DNA of 64,000 nt. It comes from Deltaproteobacteria bacterium. GTDB taxonomy: Bacteria > Desulfobacterota > Binatia > DP-6. Below the pieces are notes generated by a model. The model was not told where the DNA came from, searched no databases, and saw only the letters and a program-made list of their open reading frames with translations. Below, in pieces: positions 42,371-51,608 of this stretch. Within the stretch, counting starts at the first letter, position 1; every line of letters begins with the position of its first letter. The stretch is taken from contig VBKF01000098.1 in the NCBI GenBank assembly GCA_005888095.1, positions 1 to 64,000 on the forward strand. Reading direction: 5' to 3'. A program made the position numbers and the translations under genes.

Positions 42371-43597
42371 TCAGCGGGCGAGCGCGGGACGCTCCGCGGG
42401 CTTCTCGCTCGCGCAGGCCGCGAGCGTGGCGGGTCGGGGCTGCCGCCCGGTGACCCGGCGCCACGCCTTGCGGAGCTTGAGGCTCGACCACTCCTTCAGG
42501 ACGGCGGGCATCATGCGCGGGTTGAACAGGATGTTGATGGTGAGGAAGCACTCGTAGGTGCAGAAGCACTTCGACTCGCGGATGAACCGGCGTGACGCCT
42601 CGGCTTCCCGGCTGAACCAGATCTTCCGGAAGTCGTAGCCGGCGTCGCGGACGTTGCCGAGCTTGCGGTCGATCAACAGCTCGCACGGGTAGACGTCGCC
42701 GTTCGCGAACATCGCGCCGCCGAGGTTCCCGCCGTAGCAGGGGATCTGGTACTCGTTCGTGCGCACGATCTTGGCGATCAGCTGGTGGCGCACGATCCGC
42801 TTGGCGTTGATGAAGTCGGCGAACGGGAAGTGGTCGTAGCCGGAGAGCGATCCCGACTTGTACTCGCGCTCCATGTGGTCGGCGTAGCGCTCGTACTTCT
42901 CGACGTTGAAGAACTTGGCCGCGGGTTCCTTCGGGCTGCCGCGGGTGAGCAGCGTGAAGACGGTGTCGACGTCGAGGTTCTTCCGGAACCACTCGTAGTT
43001 CTCGAGCAGCACGTCCTCGTTGTGCTTGGACACCGTCGTCTCCACCTGCACGCTGAAGTTCTTGTAGTGCTTCTCGATGTCGCGCAGCGCCTTGTAGGTC
43101 TCGACCGACCGCTTGAAGAGGCCGGGGAAGACCCGGATCTCGTCGTGCAACGCGCCGACGCCGTCGAGCGACACGTCGATGTGGAGGTCGAGCTCAGGAC
43201 AGGATTCGCACAGATCCTTGACGATGGAGATCGTCCGCGCCGTCGTGCTGCCGTTGGTCGGGATGCCGACGTTCCGCACCCCGGTGTTCTTGTGGAAGAT
43301 CTTGACGATCTCCCCGATGTCCTTCCGGAGGAAGGGTTCCCCGCCCGTGGGGAGGAGGAACATGAGACTCCCCTTCCCCATGCTCGCCGTCACCTTGTCG
43401 ATCTCCTCGAGCGACAGCTCCTGCTTGCGGTACGTCATCGAGGGCTCTTCCCAGCCGGGGTGCGCGCCGTCGGCGAGCAGGCAGTGCTTGCACTTGGCGT
43501 TGCACGCGTCGGTGATGAAGTAGACGAGGTACACGGGAAGCTGGCCGCGTTTCACGAACATCTTCCGGCCGTGCTTCAAGTAATCGAGGTATCCCAT
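42371..43597 (-). CDS. Radical SAM enzyme with C-terminal cysteine cluster
   Basis: 408 residues. Iron-sulfur motif C32xxxC36xxC39 (DACNAKCKHCL), GGEPFLR, THGST-type GIPTNGSTTA, and DVSLDGV; the C-terminal region has ANGDVYPCELLIDRKLGN and CFCTYECF, like the SPASM/twitch auxiliary cluster of MoaA/anaerobic sulfatase-maturase relatives. It begins 33 bases after the GT2 gene at 43631. It could modify a glycan, a lipid or a nearby protein; true anSME is less likely because the sulfatase-like proteins here have Thr rather than Cys/Ser at the target site. Confidence 0.87.
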   Translation of the reverse strand: MGYLDYLKHGRKMFVKRGQLPVYLVYFITDACNAKCKHCLLADGAHPGWEEPSMTYRKQELSLEEIDKVTASMGKGSLMFLLPTGGEPFLRKDIGEIVKIFHKNTGVRNVGIPTNGSTTARTISIVKDLCESCPELDLHIDVSLDGVGALHDEIRVFPGLFKRSVETYKALRDIEKHYKNFSVQVETTVSKHNEDVLLENYEWFRKNLDVDTVFTLLTRGSPKEPAAKFFNVEKYERYADHMEREYKSGSLSGYDHFPFADFINAKRIVRHQLIAKIVRTNEYQIPCYGGNLGGAMFANGDVYPCELLIDRKLGNVRDAGYDFRKIWFSREAEASRRFIRESKCFCTYECFLTINILFNPRMMPAVLKEWSSLKLRKAWRRVTGRQPRPATLAACASEKPAERPALAR

Positions 43598-43630
43598 CGC
43601 CCTGCTCCTTGCCCGCTCCGGCGGCTGCGG

Positions 43631-44725
43631 TCAGTACCGCCGGCCGAGCGCGTAGGTCAACATGCCGACGCCGCTCCCGATGCCGACCACGACCAGCTCC
43701 AGCCAGAGGAGCGGCGCCACCGCCACCGCCCTCCCCCAGCCGTCGCTGGTGCGGATCGCGTCGAGGAAGCTTGCGTTGAGAACGATCGCCGCGGCGAGCG
43801 CGACGAGCCCGACCGCCCCGAGCGCCGGCGCCCCGAGCGCCGCCGCCGCGCCGAGCGCAGCCGTGGCGGCGAGCGCCACGGGTACGCTCGCCATGTAGCT
43901 CGCGGGGACCGAGGTGTTGTTGCGCGCGAGCTCCGCGCGATGCCGGAGCTTCAAGCGCGTCAGCGCAACCGCGCGCAGGAAGTCCGTCCGCAGCAGCCCC
44001 GCCAGCGAGTACCGCTTGACGTGCTCCACCTCGAGCTCGGGCTGGACACGGATGCGGATGCCGAGCCGGGCGAGCTTCTGGCCGAAGGCCGTGTCCTCGA
44101 CGTTCGGGTTCCCGTAGCCCTCGTCGAAGCCGCCGGCGCGCACGAAGGCATCGCGACGGATGGCCGCGGCCGTGGTGTAGAAGAGCGGGACGTCGCCGGT
44201 CTGGCGCGCGTAGGTCCACCGCATCCACAGGTTCTTGTACTGGCTCACGAGGTCGCGATGCCGCATGACGGCCGCCTGCACGCCGATGAGCCCGTCGACG
44301 TCCCCCCGGGCGTAGCGCTCGGCCAGGCGGGCGAGCGTGTCGGGTGCGACCATGACGTCCGAGTCGATGAAGAAGAGGAGCGCGCCGCACGCGGCGCGCG
44401 CACCCACGTTGCGCGCGGCCGCGGGACCCACCCGCCCCGGCGTCGGCACGACGTGGACCGGGAAGTTCGCGGCGATGGCCGCCGACTGGTCGGTCGAGCC
44501 GTCGTCCACGACCACCACCTCGAAGTCGACGAACGTCGACTGGAAGAGGCGGGTCAGGCACTCCGCGAGCGTGGCGGCGGCGTTGTAGACGGGGATCACC
44601 ACCGAGACCGCGGGGGCGCCATGGGCCGCGGGCCGACGGCGCGCGAGCCAGCGTGCCATCGAGGTGACGCGGCTCCAGCCGTGCTCGGAGTCTTCTGGTC
44701 GGGGATCGGTTCCGTTCGGACGCAT
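43631..44725 (-). CDS. Glycosyltransferase family 2 with C-terminal membrane helices
   Basis: 364 residues. GT-A fold with VSVVIPVYNAAATLAECL, VVVVDDGSTDQSAAIA, FFIDSDVMVAP and GYGNPNVEDTAFGQKLARLG (the ED motif of the catalytic base region). Three helices follow (from about 275) and probably anchor it at the inner membrane. The stop of the sulfatase-like gene at 44728 is two bases before its ATG. It is a typical repeat-unit or chain glycosyltransferase. Confidence 0.88.
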   Translation of the reverse strand: MRPNGTDPRPEDSEHGWSRVTSMARWLARRRPAAHGAPAVSVVIPVYNAAATLAECLTRLFQSTFVDFEVVVVDDGSTDQSAAIAANFPVHVVPTPGRVGPAAARNVGARAACGALLFFIDSDVMVAPDTLARLAERYARGDVDGLIGVQAAVMRHRDLVSQYKNLWMRWTYARQTGDVPLFYTTAAAIRRDAFVRAGGFDEGYGNPNVEDTAFGQKLARLGIRIRVQPELEVEHVKRYSLAGLLRTDFLRAVALTRLKLRHRAELARNNTSVPASYMASVPVALAATAALGAAAALGAPALGAVGLVALAAAIVLNASFLDAIRTSDGWGRAVAVAPLLWLELVVVGIGSGVGMLTYALGRRY

Positions 44726-44727
44726 GG

Positions 44728-46701
44728 TCAGTTCTTCCCGGCCGCGGCGAGGAGCATCCCGCTCATCGCGCTGTCGAGCCTTCGGGCCAGCGCCTCCGTG
44801 CGCGCGGGGTCCCGGGCGGCGAGATCCTCGGTCTCATCGGGGTCGCGCGCCAGGTCGAAGAGCAGCCGTTCGCCGCGCGACGTGGTGATCAGCTTGTAGC
44901 TCCCCTCGTAGAGGACGCGCATGGCGCGGTCGTACGCCCCGCCGTACTGCGCGACGAGCCACGGGTTGATGTCCTCCTCGGCGACGCTCGCGTGCGTCAC
45001 GTCGAGCAGCGGCTCGCCCTGCACGCCAGCCGGCACCTGGGCGCCGGCGGCGGCGAGCGCCGTCGGCAGCACGTCGATCAGCTGCACCGGGCGGTCGGTG
45101 CGGCCGCGCGGCCGGCCGGCGCCCGGGAACTTGACGACGAGCGGCACGTGGAGGAGCGGCTCGTAGAGCATGCGGCCGATGTGGCCCACCTGCCCGTGCT
45201 CGCCGAGGCACTCGCCGTGGTCGGCGGTGACGACGACGAGCGCCGTCTCGTAGCGGCCGCGGGCGCGCAGCGCCGCGAGGAGCTCGCCGAGCGCCGCGTC
45301 CATCTGGAGCAGCTGCCCGTCGTAGTTGGCCGCGATGAAGGCGCGCTCGGCGTCGGTGAAGTCGCGGACGGCATGCGTGTAGAGGTTGGTGTGGGCGAGC
45401 CGGGCCGCGCCCGCGAGCCCGCGGCTCCAGCGGTCGTACGGCGCCGGCGCGAGCCATGGCTCGTGCGGCTCCATGTAGTTGAGGAAGAGGAAGACCGGGC
45501 GGCCGGCGGGCGCGCGGTCGAGCCACGAGAGCGCCGCGGCGTTGATCTCGTGCGCGCTGCGGAAGGACTTGAGGCAGAAGCCCGGGGCGAACTGCTGCGC
45601 GAAGTGGACCACGTGCGGGCGGACGTGGAAGAGGAGGCCCGGGGCGTCGTCGTAGTGCCCGAAGCCCTGCGCCACGCCGAAGCTGCGGTAGAGGTAGGAG
45701 AAGTTGGCGGCGAAGGCGGCGGTGCGGTAGCCGCGGTCGCGCAGCGCCTCGGCCAGCGTCACCCGCTCCTCGGGAAGCGGAAAGGCGACCCGCCGATGGC
45801 CGTCGATCGACCGGCCGGGCAGGAAGCCGCCGGCGAGATGGGCGCCGTGGCGGCTCGGGTACATGCCGGTGAACAGCGACGCGTGGGCCGGCAAGGTCCA
45901 GGCGGCCGGCGAGTGCGCCTGCGTGAACAGGAGCGCGTCGGCGGCGAAGGCCGTCAGGTGGGGCGACGTCTCGCGCCCGTAGCCGTAGGTCGAGAGGTGA
46001 TCGGCCCGCGTGGTGTCGAGGGACACGAGGATCACGTCGGGCGCCCCGGCCGGCGGCGGGAGCGCGGTCGTGATCGGATCTTCGAGCGGTGCGCTGGCGA
46101 GCGGGTGGCCGAGGAGCGCCGCCGCGAGCGCGCCGCCCGCGACTTCGAGCCCCAGCCGCACGCCGCGACGCGCGACCAGGAGGCCGAGGGCCCGGTCGGC
46201 GGCGACGCCGAGCAGCGGCAGGACGGCCAGCAGGACCGGCAGGCTCCGCTCGCCGAGGAGCGCGCCGTGCCGCACGTCGAGCCCGAGCTCGCCGAGGGCG
46301 ACGGCCGCCGTCGCCACCAGCGCCAGGTGGACGAGGACGAGGCTCGGGCGCTCCTGCTGCCCGGCGGTGCCGGACAGCCGCACGCCCAGGGCCGCCGCGG
46401 GAGCCGCGAGGACGACGAAGAGGGCCTCGGCCCCGAAGCCCGGCGGCTGATAGACGCGGAGGAGGCCGTAGACCGCCGTGAGGGCGAGCGCGAGCGGCGC
46501 GCCGTCGCCGATCGCCGCGCCGAGCCCCATCCCGGCGAGCCCGGCGATCGCGACGTCCAGCGCCGCGATCCGCAGGCTCACCGCTCCCGCCACGAGGCCG
46601 CCGGTCGTCCAGTTGAGCACCGCCTCGACCGCCCACCAGATCGCGCCGACGGCGGCGCCCGAGGCGAGGCCGCGGCCGGCGGCTCCGAGCACGCCGCGCA
46701 T
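44728..46701 (-). CDS. Membrane-anchored sulfatase-like protein, second copy
   Basis: 657 residues. N-terminal region of several helices (to about 200), then the catalytic fold from DVILVSLDTTRADHLSTYG (metal ligand D229). Thr269 (AAWTLPAHASLFTG) stands at the formylglycine position, as in the paralog at 26894, so a phosphotransferase-type reaction is more likely than sulfate ester cleavage. VVTADHGECLGEHGQVGHIG supplies ligands. It is probably a periplasmic modifier of the glycan or of membrane lipid head groups. Two bases separate it from its neighbours on both sides. Confidence 0.87.
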   Translation of the reverse strand: MRGVLGAAGRGLASGAAVGAIWWAVEAVLNWTTGGLVAGAVSLRIAALDVAIAGLAGMGLGAAIGDGAPLALALTAVYGLLRVYQPPGFGAEALFVVLAAPAAALGVRLSGTAGQQERPSLVLVHLALVATAAVALGELGLDVRHGALLGERSLPVLLAVLPLLGVAADRALGLLVARRGVRLGLEVAGGALAAALLGHPLASAPLEDPITTALPPPAGAPDVILVSLDTTRADHLSTYGYGRETSPHLTAFAADALLFTQAHSPAAWTLPAHASLFTGMYPSRHGAHLAGGFLPGRSIDGHRRVAFPLPEERVTLAEALRDRGYRTAAFAANFSYLYRSFGVAQGFGHYDDAPGLLFHVRPHVVHFAQQFAPGFCLKSFRSAHEINAAALSWLDRAPAGRPVFLFLNYMEPHEPWLAPAPYDRWSRGLAGAARLAHTNLYTHAVRDFTDAERAFIAANYDGQLLQMDAALGELLAALRARGRYETALVVVTADHGECLGEHGQVGHIGRMLYEPLLHVPLVVKFPGAGRPRGRTDRPVQLIDVLPTALAAAGAQVPAGVQGEPLLDVTHASVAEEDINPWLVAQYGGAYDRAMRVLYEGSYKLITTSRGERLLFDLARDPDETEDLAARDPARTEALARRLDSAMSGMLLAAAGKN

Positions 46702-46703
46702 TC

Positions 46704-48605
46704 CTACTCTCCCTGCCCGAAGCGGTAGATGACGTTGAAGGTGGGGCGCTTGCCGTTCAGATGCGTCACGATCGCCATCCCGATGCCGAGGAGGCCCCAG
46801 AAGAGGATCTGGACGGGCGGGTTGTAGAAGGCGTTGAAGTTCGCCATCGAGACGAGGAAGCCGAGGCCGGAGGAGAAGATGGCCCACAGCACGAGCGCGA
46901 GCCGGTGGTCCTGGACGCGCCGGCTGCCGTCGTAGATCGCGGCCAGCGCGGCGCCGATGACCCACATCATCAGCGCCCAGCCGACGAACCCGGCGCGCAG
47001 CATGAGGGTCAGGTGCATGTTGGCGCTCTGCGCGCGGTGAGGCGCCACCTCGCCGGGGCCCTCCACCTGCACGATGCTCACCGCGCCCTTCCCCGGCTCG
47101 GGCCCGGCCAGGGCCCGGTGGCTGCGGACCTCGGAGGAGATCGTCGCGCCGGTGAGCGACACGCGGCGCGCCCACTCGGCGCGGATCGCGCCCGGTGAGA
47201 GCCGGAGCGATCCGGTCAGCATCAGCAGCCCCACCACCAGGACACAGCCACCGGCGAACACCCTGAACGTCCGCCGCGACGCCCGCCAGGTGAACACCGA
47301 GCCCGTGATCCACAGCGCCAGCAGGCCGGTGCGGCTCTGGGTGAGGACGATCGCGACGATGACCAGCGTCGTGCAGATCAGCCAGAAGTCCCGCTCCTCG
47401 CGCCGCTCCGCGCCGGCGAGCTCGACCAGCACGAGCGGCACCCCGAGGACGAGGTAGGCGGCGAGGACGATCGGGCTGCCGAGGGTGGAGGCGATGCGCG
47501 GCGTGCCCGGGTGCGCGAGCAGCGCCCCGCCCGTGGTCGGGTGGGTCTCGAGCGCGATCTCGAGGATGCCGAGCAGCGACACCGCCACCGCCGCCAGCGC
47601 GACGACGCGCGTCGCGCGCACCACGAAGCGATCGTTCACCTCCCCGCTCACGACGAGGAAGACGAGGAGGAAGCCCGAGGCGCTGAAGTAGGCGACGTCG
47701 CGCAGCCGCGGCAGGAGATCGCCCCCGAAGAGTCCTGCGAGGGCCGAGAACAGCACGAAGCAGACCATCGGCCGGTTGGTGGGTGTCCGGTACAGGTAGA
47801 GGCGGTGGGCCGGGATCTGGCGCACGAGCGTCGTCACCGCGAGCAGGAGCCCCACGGCCTCGAAGGGCGACAGGTTGAACCCGCCCAGCGGGACCTCGAA
47901 CGGCTCCTTGAAGAGCGCCGGCGCGAACGATGCGCACAGGAAGATCAGGCCGAGCACGACACCGAGCGTGAGCCAGCGGTTGAGCAGCTTCACGAAGGTG
48001 GCGGCCACCAGCCGGAAGTCCAGCCAGAAGCTGCGGTTGCGGATGTAGAGCAGGTCGTAGCGCAGCTTGTCGCGCGGGTGCGTGAAGTAGCCCCCGCGGA
48101 GCTGGGCAAGCCCCGTCATGCCCGGCCGGACGATGAAGCGTGCGGTGTAGTGCGCGATCTCCCGCGTGGAGGTGGCGAGGAAGACGGGACGGATCGGCCG
48201 CGGCCCGACCAGGTTCATGTCGCCACGCAACACGTTCAGGAGCTGCGGGATCTCGTCGAGCTTGCTGCGCTTGAGGAACCGCCCGACCGGCGTGTAGAGG
48301 GGCTCGTCGGGTGAGAGGAGCCGCGCGCCGATCCGGCGCTCCGCGTCGGCCAGCAGGGTCCGGAACTTGTAGATGGTGAAGGGCCGGAGGTCGCGCCCGA
48401 TGCGCGTGCCGCGGTAGAGGATCGGTCCCCGGCTGGTGAGCTTGATGGCCAGGGCGACGAGGAGCGACACGGGCAGCAGCACGAGCAGCCCGGCGGCCGC
48501 GATCGCCACCTGCCACCAGCGGCCCCAGCGGCCGTCGGGCTGGAGGCCGAGGTCGCGGGCCGGCGCCTCGACCCGCTCCGGCCGCTGCGCACGCAGGCTG
48601 ATCAC
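46704..48605 (-). CDS. Initiating sugar transferase fused to an O-antigen ligase/polymerase domain
   Basis: 633 residues from GTG 48605, which overlaps the AsnB stop as GTGA. Residues about 30-215 are a bacterial sugar transferase (PssY/WbaP-type): a membrane helix, KFRTLLADAE, RSKLDEIPQLLNVLRGDMNLVGPRP. From about 225 about ten helices follow with the character of O-antigen ligase/Wzy (LGILEIALETHPTTGG, LTQSRTGLLALWITG, periplasmic loop to SANMHLTLMLRAGF). One chain would therefore start repeat synthesis and finish polymerisation or ligation. Such fusions are rare to my knowledge. Confidence 0.85.
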   Translation of the reverse strand: MISLRAQRPERVEAPARDLGLQPDGRWGRWWQVAIAAAGLLVLLPVSLLVALAIKLTSRGPILYRGTRIGRDLRPFTIYKFRTLLADAERRIGARLLSPDEPLYTPVGRFLKRSKLDEIPQLLNVLRGDMNLVGPRPIRPVFLATSTREIAHYTARFIVRPGMTGLAQLRGGYFTHPRDKLRYDLLYIRNRSFWLDFRLVAATFVKLLNRWLTLGVVLGLIFLCASFAPALFKEPFEVPLGGFNLSPFEAVGLLLAVTTLVRQIPAHRLYLYRTPTNRPMVCFVLFSALAGLFGGDLLPRLRDVAYFSASGFLLVFLVVSGEVNDRFVVRATRVVALAAVAVSLLGILEIALETHPTTGGALLAHPGTPRIASTLGSPIVLAAYLVLGVPLVLVELAGAERREERDFWLICTTLVIVAIVLTQSRTGLLALWITGSVFTWRASRRTFRVFAGGCVLVVGLLMLTGSLRLSPGAIRAEWARRVSLTGATISSEVRSHRALAGPEPGKGAVSIVQVEGPGEVAPHRAQSANMHLTLMLRAGFVGWALMMWVIGAALAAIYDGSRRVQDHRLALVLWAIFSSGLGFLVSMANFNAFYNPPVQILFWGLLGIGMAIVTHLNGKRPTFNVIYRFGQGE

Positions 48606-50554
48606 GTCGCCTCCCTTCCGGCGTCCGCGGCGAGCGTGCGGCACCGGTCGCCGTACCCGGCGGCCGCGCGCACCTCGGCGCGGACGGCGTCATGCCACAC
48701 CACGAGGACGAGGAGCGCCCAGATGGCGCGGCTGTGGTCCGCCCGCCGCGTCATGTGCTCCGCCACCAGCCGGCCGACGGCGTCGGGATCGAGGAGTCCC
48801 TGGCGGCGGAGGCGGGTCGGCGCGAGCACGTCGTGCGTGAAGTCGCGCAGCTCGCCCACCAGCCAGCTCGGGATGGGCACGTTGAACCCGCGCTTGCGGC
48901 CATCCACGATCGCGGCGGGCAACCGCCCGGCCATCGCGCGGCGCAGCGCGTACTTCGTCGTGAGGCCGCGGAGCCGGAGCCGGGCCGGCAGGCGCCGCGC
49001 GAGCTCCATCACGGCGCGATCGAGAAAGGGCACGCGCGCCTCGAGCGAGTGCGCCATGCTCATGCGGTCGACCTTCACCAGGATGTCGGCGGGCAGGAAG
49101 AGCGTTGCATCGACGTACTGCAGACGGTCGAGCTCCTCGCCGTCCGACTCCGCGTACAGCCGTTCGAAGAGCCGCACGGTCGCTTCCACCTCGGCCGCCG
49201 TCCCGTTCGCGTAGAGGGCCGCCTTCACGTCCTCGGCGAGGACGGTCTTCCACCAGAGATGACCGGCGGCCGGCGGCAGATACGCGCCGGCGACGAAGCG
49301 CTTCGCCTTGTAATCGAAGCTCACGCGCGCATGCGACACCGGCAGTCGCCGCACCAGCTCCGGCAGCGCCCGGCCGCCGATCAAGCGCGGCAGCCGGGCG
49401 TAGAGCGCGGCCAGGCGCCGGGCGCGGTAGGTCTCGTACCCGGCGAGCATCTCGTCGCCCCCCTCGCCGGAGAGGACGACCTTCACGTGCCGGCGCGCGA
49501 GCTCCGAGAGGTGCCAGACGGGAATCGCCGAGGAGTCGGCGAACGGCTCGTCGAAGTGGCGCACGAGCCGCGGCAGGAGGGTGGCGGCATCGGGCCGCAC
49601 GACGAGCTCGTGGTGCTCGGTCCCGAAGCGAGTCGCGACCTGCCGGGCACCGTCGATCTCGCTGAAGCTGCGCTCCGCGAAGCCGATCGTGAAGGTGCGG
49701 ATCGGGTGCACGCCGAGCTCGTGCATGAGCGCGACGATCGTGCTCGAGTCGAGCCCGCCGGAGAGGAAGACGCCGAGCGGCACGTCGCTCATCAGGTGGC
49801 TCTCGACCGCCGCCCGCAGGGCGGCGAGGAGCTCGGCCTCCCACTCGCCGTCGGTGCGCCGCGCGCCGCGGCCGGCATGGCCGCGCAGGTCCCAGTAGCG
49901 TTCGGTGCGCACCCGGCCCCCCGGCTCGGCGACCAGCAGGTGCCCCGGGGGCAGCTGCCGGACCCCCCTGAAGATCGACGCGGGGCCCGGCACGTAGCCG
50001 AGGGTCAGGTAGTCGTGGAGCGCCTGGAGGTCGAGGTCGGGGTCGAGCCCGGCCGCGAGCAGGCACTTCGCCTCCGAGCCGAACAGCAGCCGTCCGCCGG
50101 TCTCGGCGACGTAGAGCGGCTTGATGCCGACGCGGTCGCGGCCGAGCACCAGGCGGTGCCCGCGGCGGTCCCACAGGGCGAAGGCGAACATCCCGTCGAG
50201 GCCGGCGAGCGCGTCCGTCCCGCCCTCCTCGTAGAGATGCGCGATCACCTCGACGTCACTCGACGTGCGGAAGTGATGGCCCCGGGCGAGCAGCCCGGAG
50301 CGGAGCGCAGGGCTGTTATAAATCTCGCCGTTGCACACCACCTGGACGGAGCCGTCCTCGTTGGCGATCGGCTGGTGGCCGCCCGCCACGTCGACGATCG
50401 ACAGCCGGCGCATCCCGAGCGCCACCTCGGCGTCGGCGAACTCGCCGAAGTCGTCCGGGCCGCGGTGCGCCATGACGTCGCACATGGCCCACACGCGCGC
50501 CGCGCTGGCGCGCGCTCCGAGTCGGAGCCTCAGCTCTCCTGCGATGCCGCACAT
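48602..50554 (-). CDS. asnB: Asparagine synthase-type amidotransferase (AsnB family), second copy
   Basis: 650 residues from ATG 50554. Cys2 (MCGIAGELRL), RGPDDFGEF and NGEIYNSPALR give an intact glutaminase; FLSGGLDSSTI and GEGGDEMLAGYETYRARR give the synthetase. It resembles the AsnB homologs regularly found in XrtA-type EPS loci. It probably amidates a uronic-acid residue. It overlaps the sugar transferase fusion downstream and lies 16 bases after the deacetylase stop. Confidence 0.9.
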   Translation of the reverse strand: MCGIAGELRLRLGARASAARVWAMCDVMAHRGPDDFGEFADAEVALGMRRLSIVDVAGGHQPIANEDGSVQVVCNGEIYNSPALRSGLLARGHHFRTSSDVEVIAHLYEEGGTDALAGLDGMFAFALWDRRGHRLVLGRDRVGIKPLYVAETGGRLLFGSEAKCLLAAGLDPDLDLQALHDYLTLGYVPGPASIFRGVRQLPPGHLLVAEPGGRVRTERYWDLRGHAGRGARRTDGEWEAELLAALRAAVESHLMSDVPLGVFLSGGLDSSTIVALMHELGVHPIRTFTIGFAERSFSEIDGARQVATRFGTEHHELVVRPDAATLLPRLVRHFDEPFADSSAIPVWHLSELARRHVKVVLSGEGGDEMLAGYETYRARRLAALYARLPRLIGGRALPELVRRLPVSHARVSFDYKAKRFVAGAYLPPAAGHLWWKTVLAEDVKAALYANGTAAEVEATVRLFERLYAESDGEELDRLQYVDATLFLPADILVKVDRMSMAHSLEARVPFLDRAVMELARRLPARLRLRGLTTKYALRRAMAGRLPAAIVDGRKRGFNVPIPSWLVGELRDFTHDVLAPTRLRRQGLLDPDAVGRLVAEHMTRRADHSRAIWALLVLVVWHDAVRAEVRAAAGYGDRCRTLAADAGREAT

Positions 50555-50570
50555 GGTCGATGTGGTCGAT

Positions 50571-51608
50571 TCAGGCCGCGAGCCGCTGCCGCTCGAGCGC
50601 CGCCGCCAGCTCGCCGACGGGAGCCAGCCGCGGGCCGATGCCGAGACGCGGCAGCGTGAAGAGGTCCGCCCCCGGGCGCAGCGCCCCGGCGCGCGAGACG
50701 ACCGCCGAGCGGAAGCCGAGCCGGCGGAGCAGCGCGGCCGTGTCGGGCCCGAAATAGCGATGGGCGCCGCCGGTGTTGGGATAGGCGAAGTGCAGGGCGG
50801 GAGCGCCCACCGCGGCGGCAATCGCGTCGCGCGAGGCGACGATCTCGGCCTCGGCCTCGGCGGGCGAGGCGAGCGCCACGTTCAAGTGCGTCACCGTGTG
50901 GGCGCCGATCGTCCAGCCCGCCCGCGCCAGCTCGCGGACCTCGGCCCAGGTGAGCATGACACCGGCGAGCCGATGCTCGAGGTCCACGCCCGCGGCCTCC
51001 GCCGCCCGCGCGAGGCGCTCGGCGCGGTCGGCCGGCGCGAGCGGCACCAGCGCGCGCGTCAAGATGCGCGCCGCGCCGTCGCGCTCGGCGACCGTGCCGA
51101 GCGCCAGCGCCGGGAGGCCGGCAACCGAGAGCTCGCGGCCGGGCGCGCCCCGCACGAGCGCCCGCACCACCGACATCCACAGCGGCGGGCCGCCGTCGAG
51201 CGCTCCGGTCGTCACGTAGAGCGTGGCCGGGAAGCCGAGGCCCTGGAGCACGGGGAACGCCAGCCGATGGTTGTCCGCGTAGCCGTCGTCGAACGTGATC
51301 GCCAGCGCGCGCGGCGGCAGCTTGCCGCCGCGGGCGACCGCGGCCACCAGCTCGTCGAGCGGCACGACCGTGTAGGCGCGGCGGACGAACGCCATCTGGA
51401 GGCGGAACGCCTCGACCGGCAGGCAGACGCCCGGCGCGGCGTAGAGCACGTCGCTCGGGCCGTCGGTGAGCACATGGTAGCGGAGCACGAGAGCCCGCAC
51501 CCGGCTGCGGGCGTGGCGCGCGAGCGCGAGCAGCCCCGAGTAGTGCAGCATGCGCTTGGCGGCCCAGGCGCCGAGCCGGGGAAGGTTCGAGGGATGTCTG
51601 TCGTTCAT
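50571..51608 (-). CDS. Polysaccharide deacetylase (NodB-type, CE4)
   Basis: 345 residues, with no clear signal peptide. Motif 1 AITFDDGYADNH, motif 2 GAHTVTHLN (metal His pair), and FAYPNTGGAHRYF in the region of motif 3. CE4 enzymes remove N- or O-acetyl groups from polysaccharide, and similar proteins occur in XrtA loci. The N-terminal YHVLTDGPSDVLYAAPGVCLPV places it among deacetylases that act on polymers in the envelope. ATG 51608 overlaps the GNAT stop as ATGA. Confidence 0.87.
   Translation of the reverse strand: MNDRHPSNLPRLGAWAAKRMLHYSGLLALARHARSRVRALVLRYHVLTDGPSDVLYAAPGVCLPVEAFRLQMAFVRRAYTVVPLDELVAAVARGGKLPPRALAITFDDGYADNHRLAFPVLQGLGFPATLYVTTGALDGGPPLWMSVVRALVRGAPGRELSVAGLPALALGTVAERDGAARILTRALVPLAPADRAERLARAAEAAGVDLEHRLAGVMLTWAEVRELARAGWTIGAHTVTHLNVALASPAEAEAEIVASRDAIAAAVGAPALHFAYPNTGGAHRYFGPDTAALLRRLGFRSAVVSRAGALRPGADLFTLPRLGIGPRLAPVGELAAALERQRLAA

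Noticed and set aside
42371-43597. Radical SAM gene as an anaerobic sulfatase-maturing enzyme
   Set aside because: No Cys/Ser-type sulfatase is in the window, so the usual substrate is missing.
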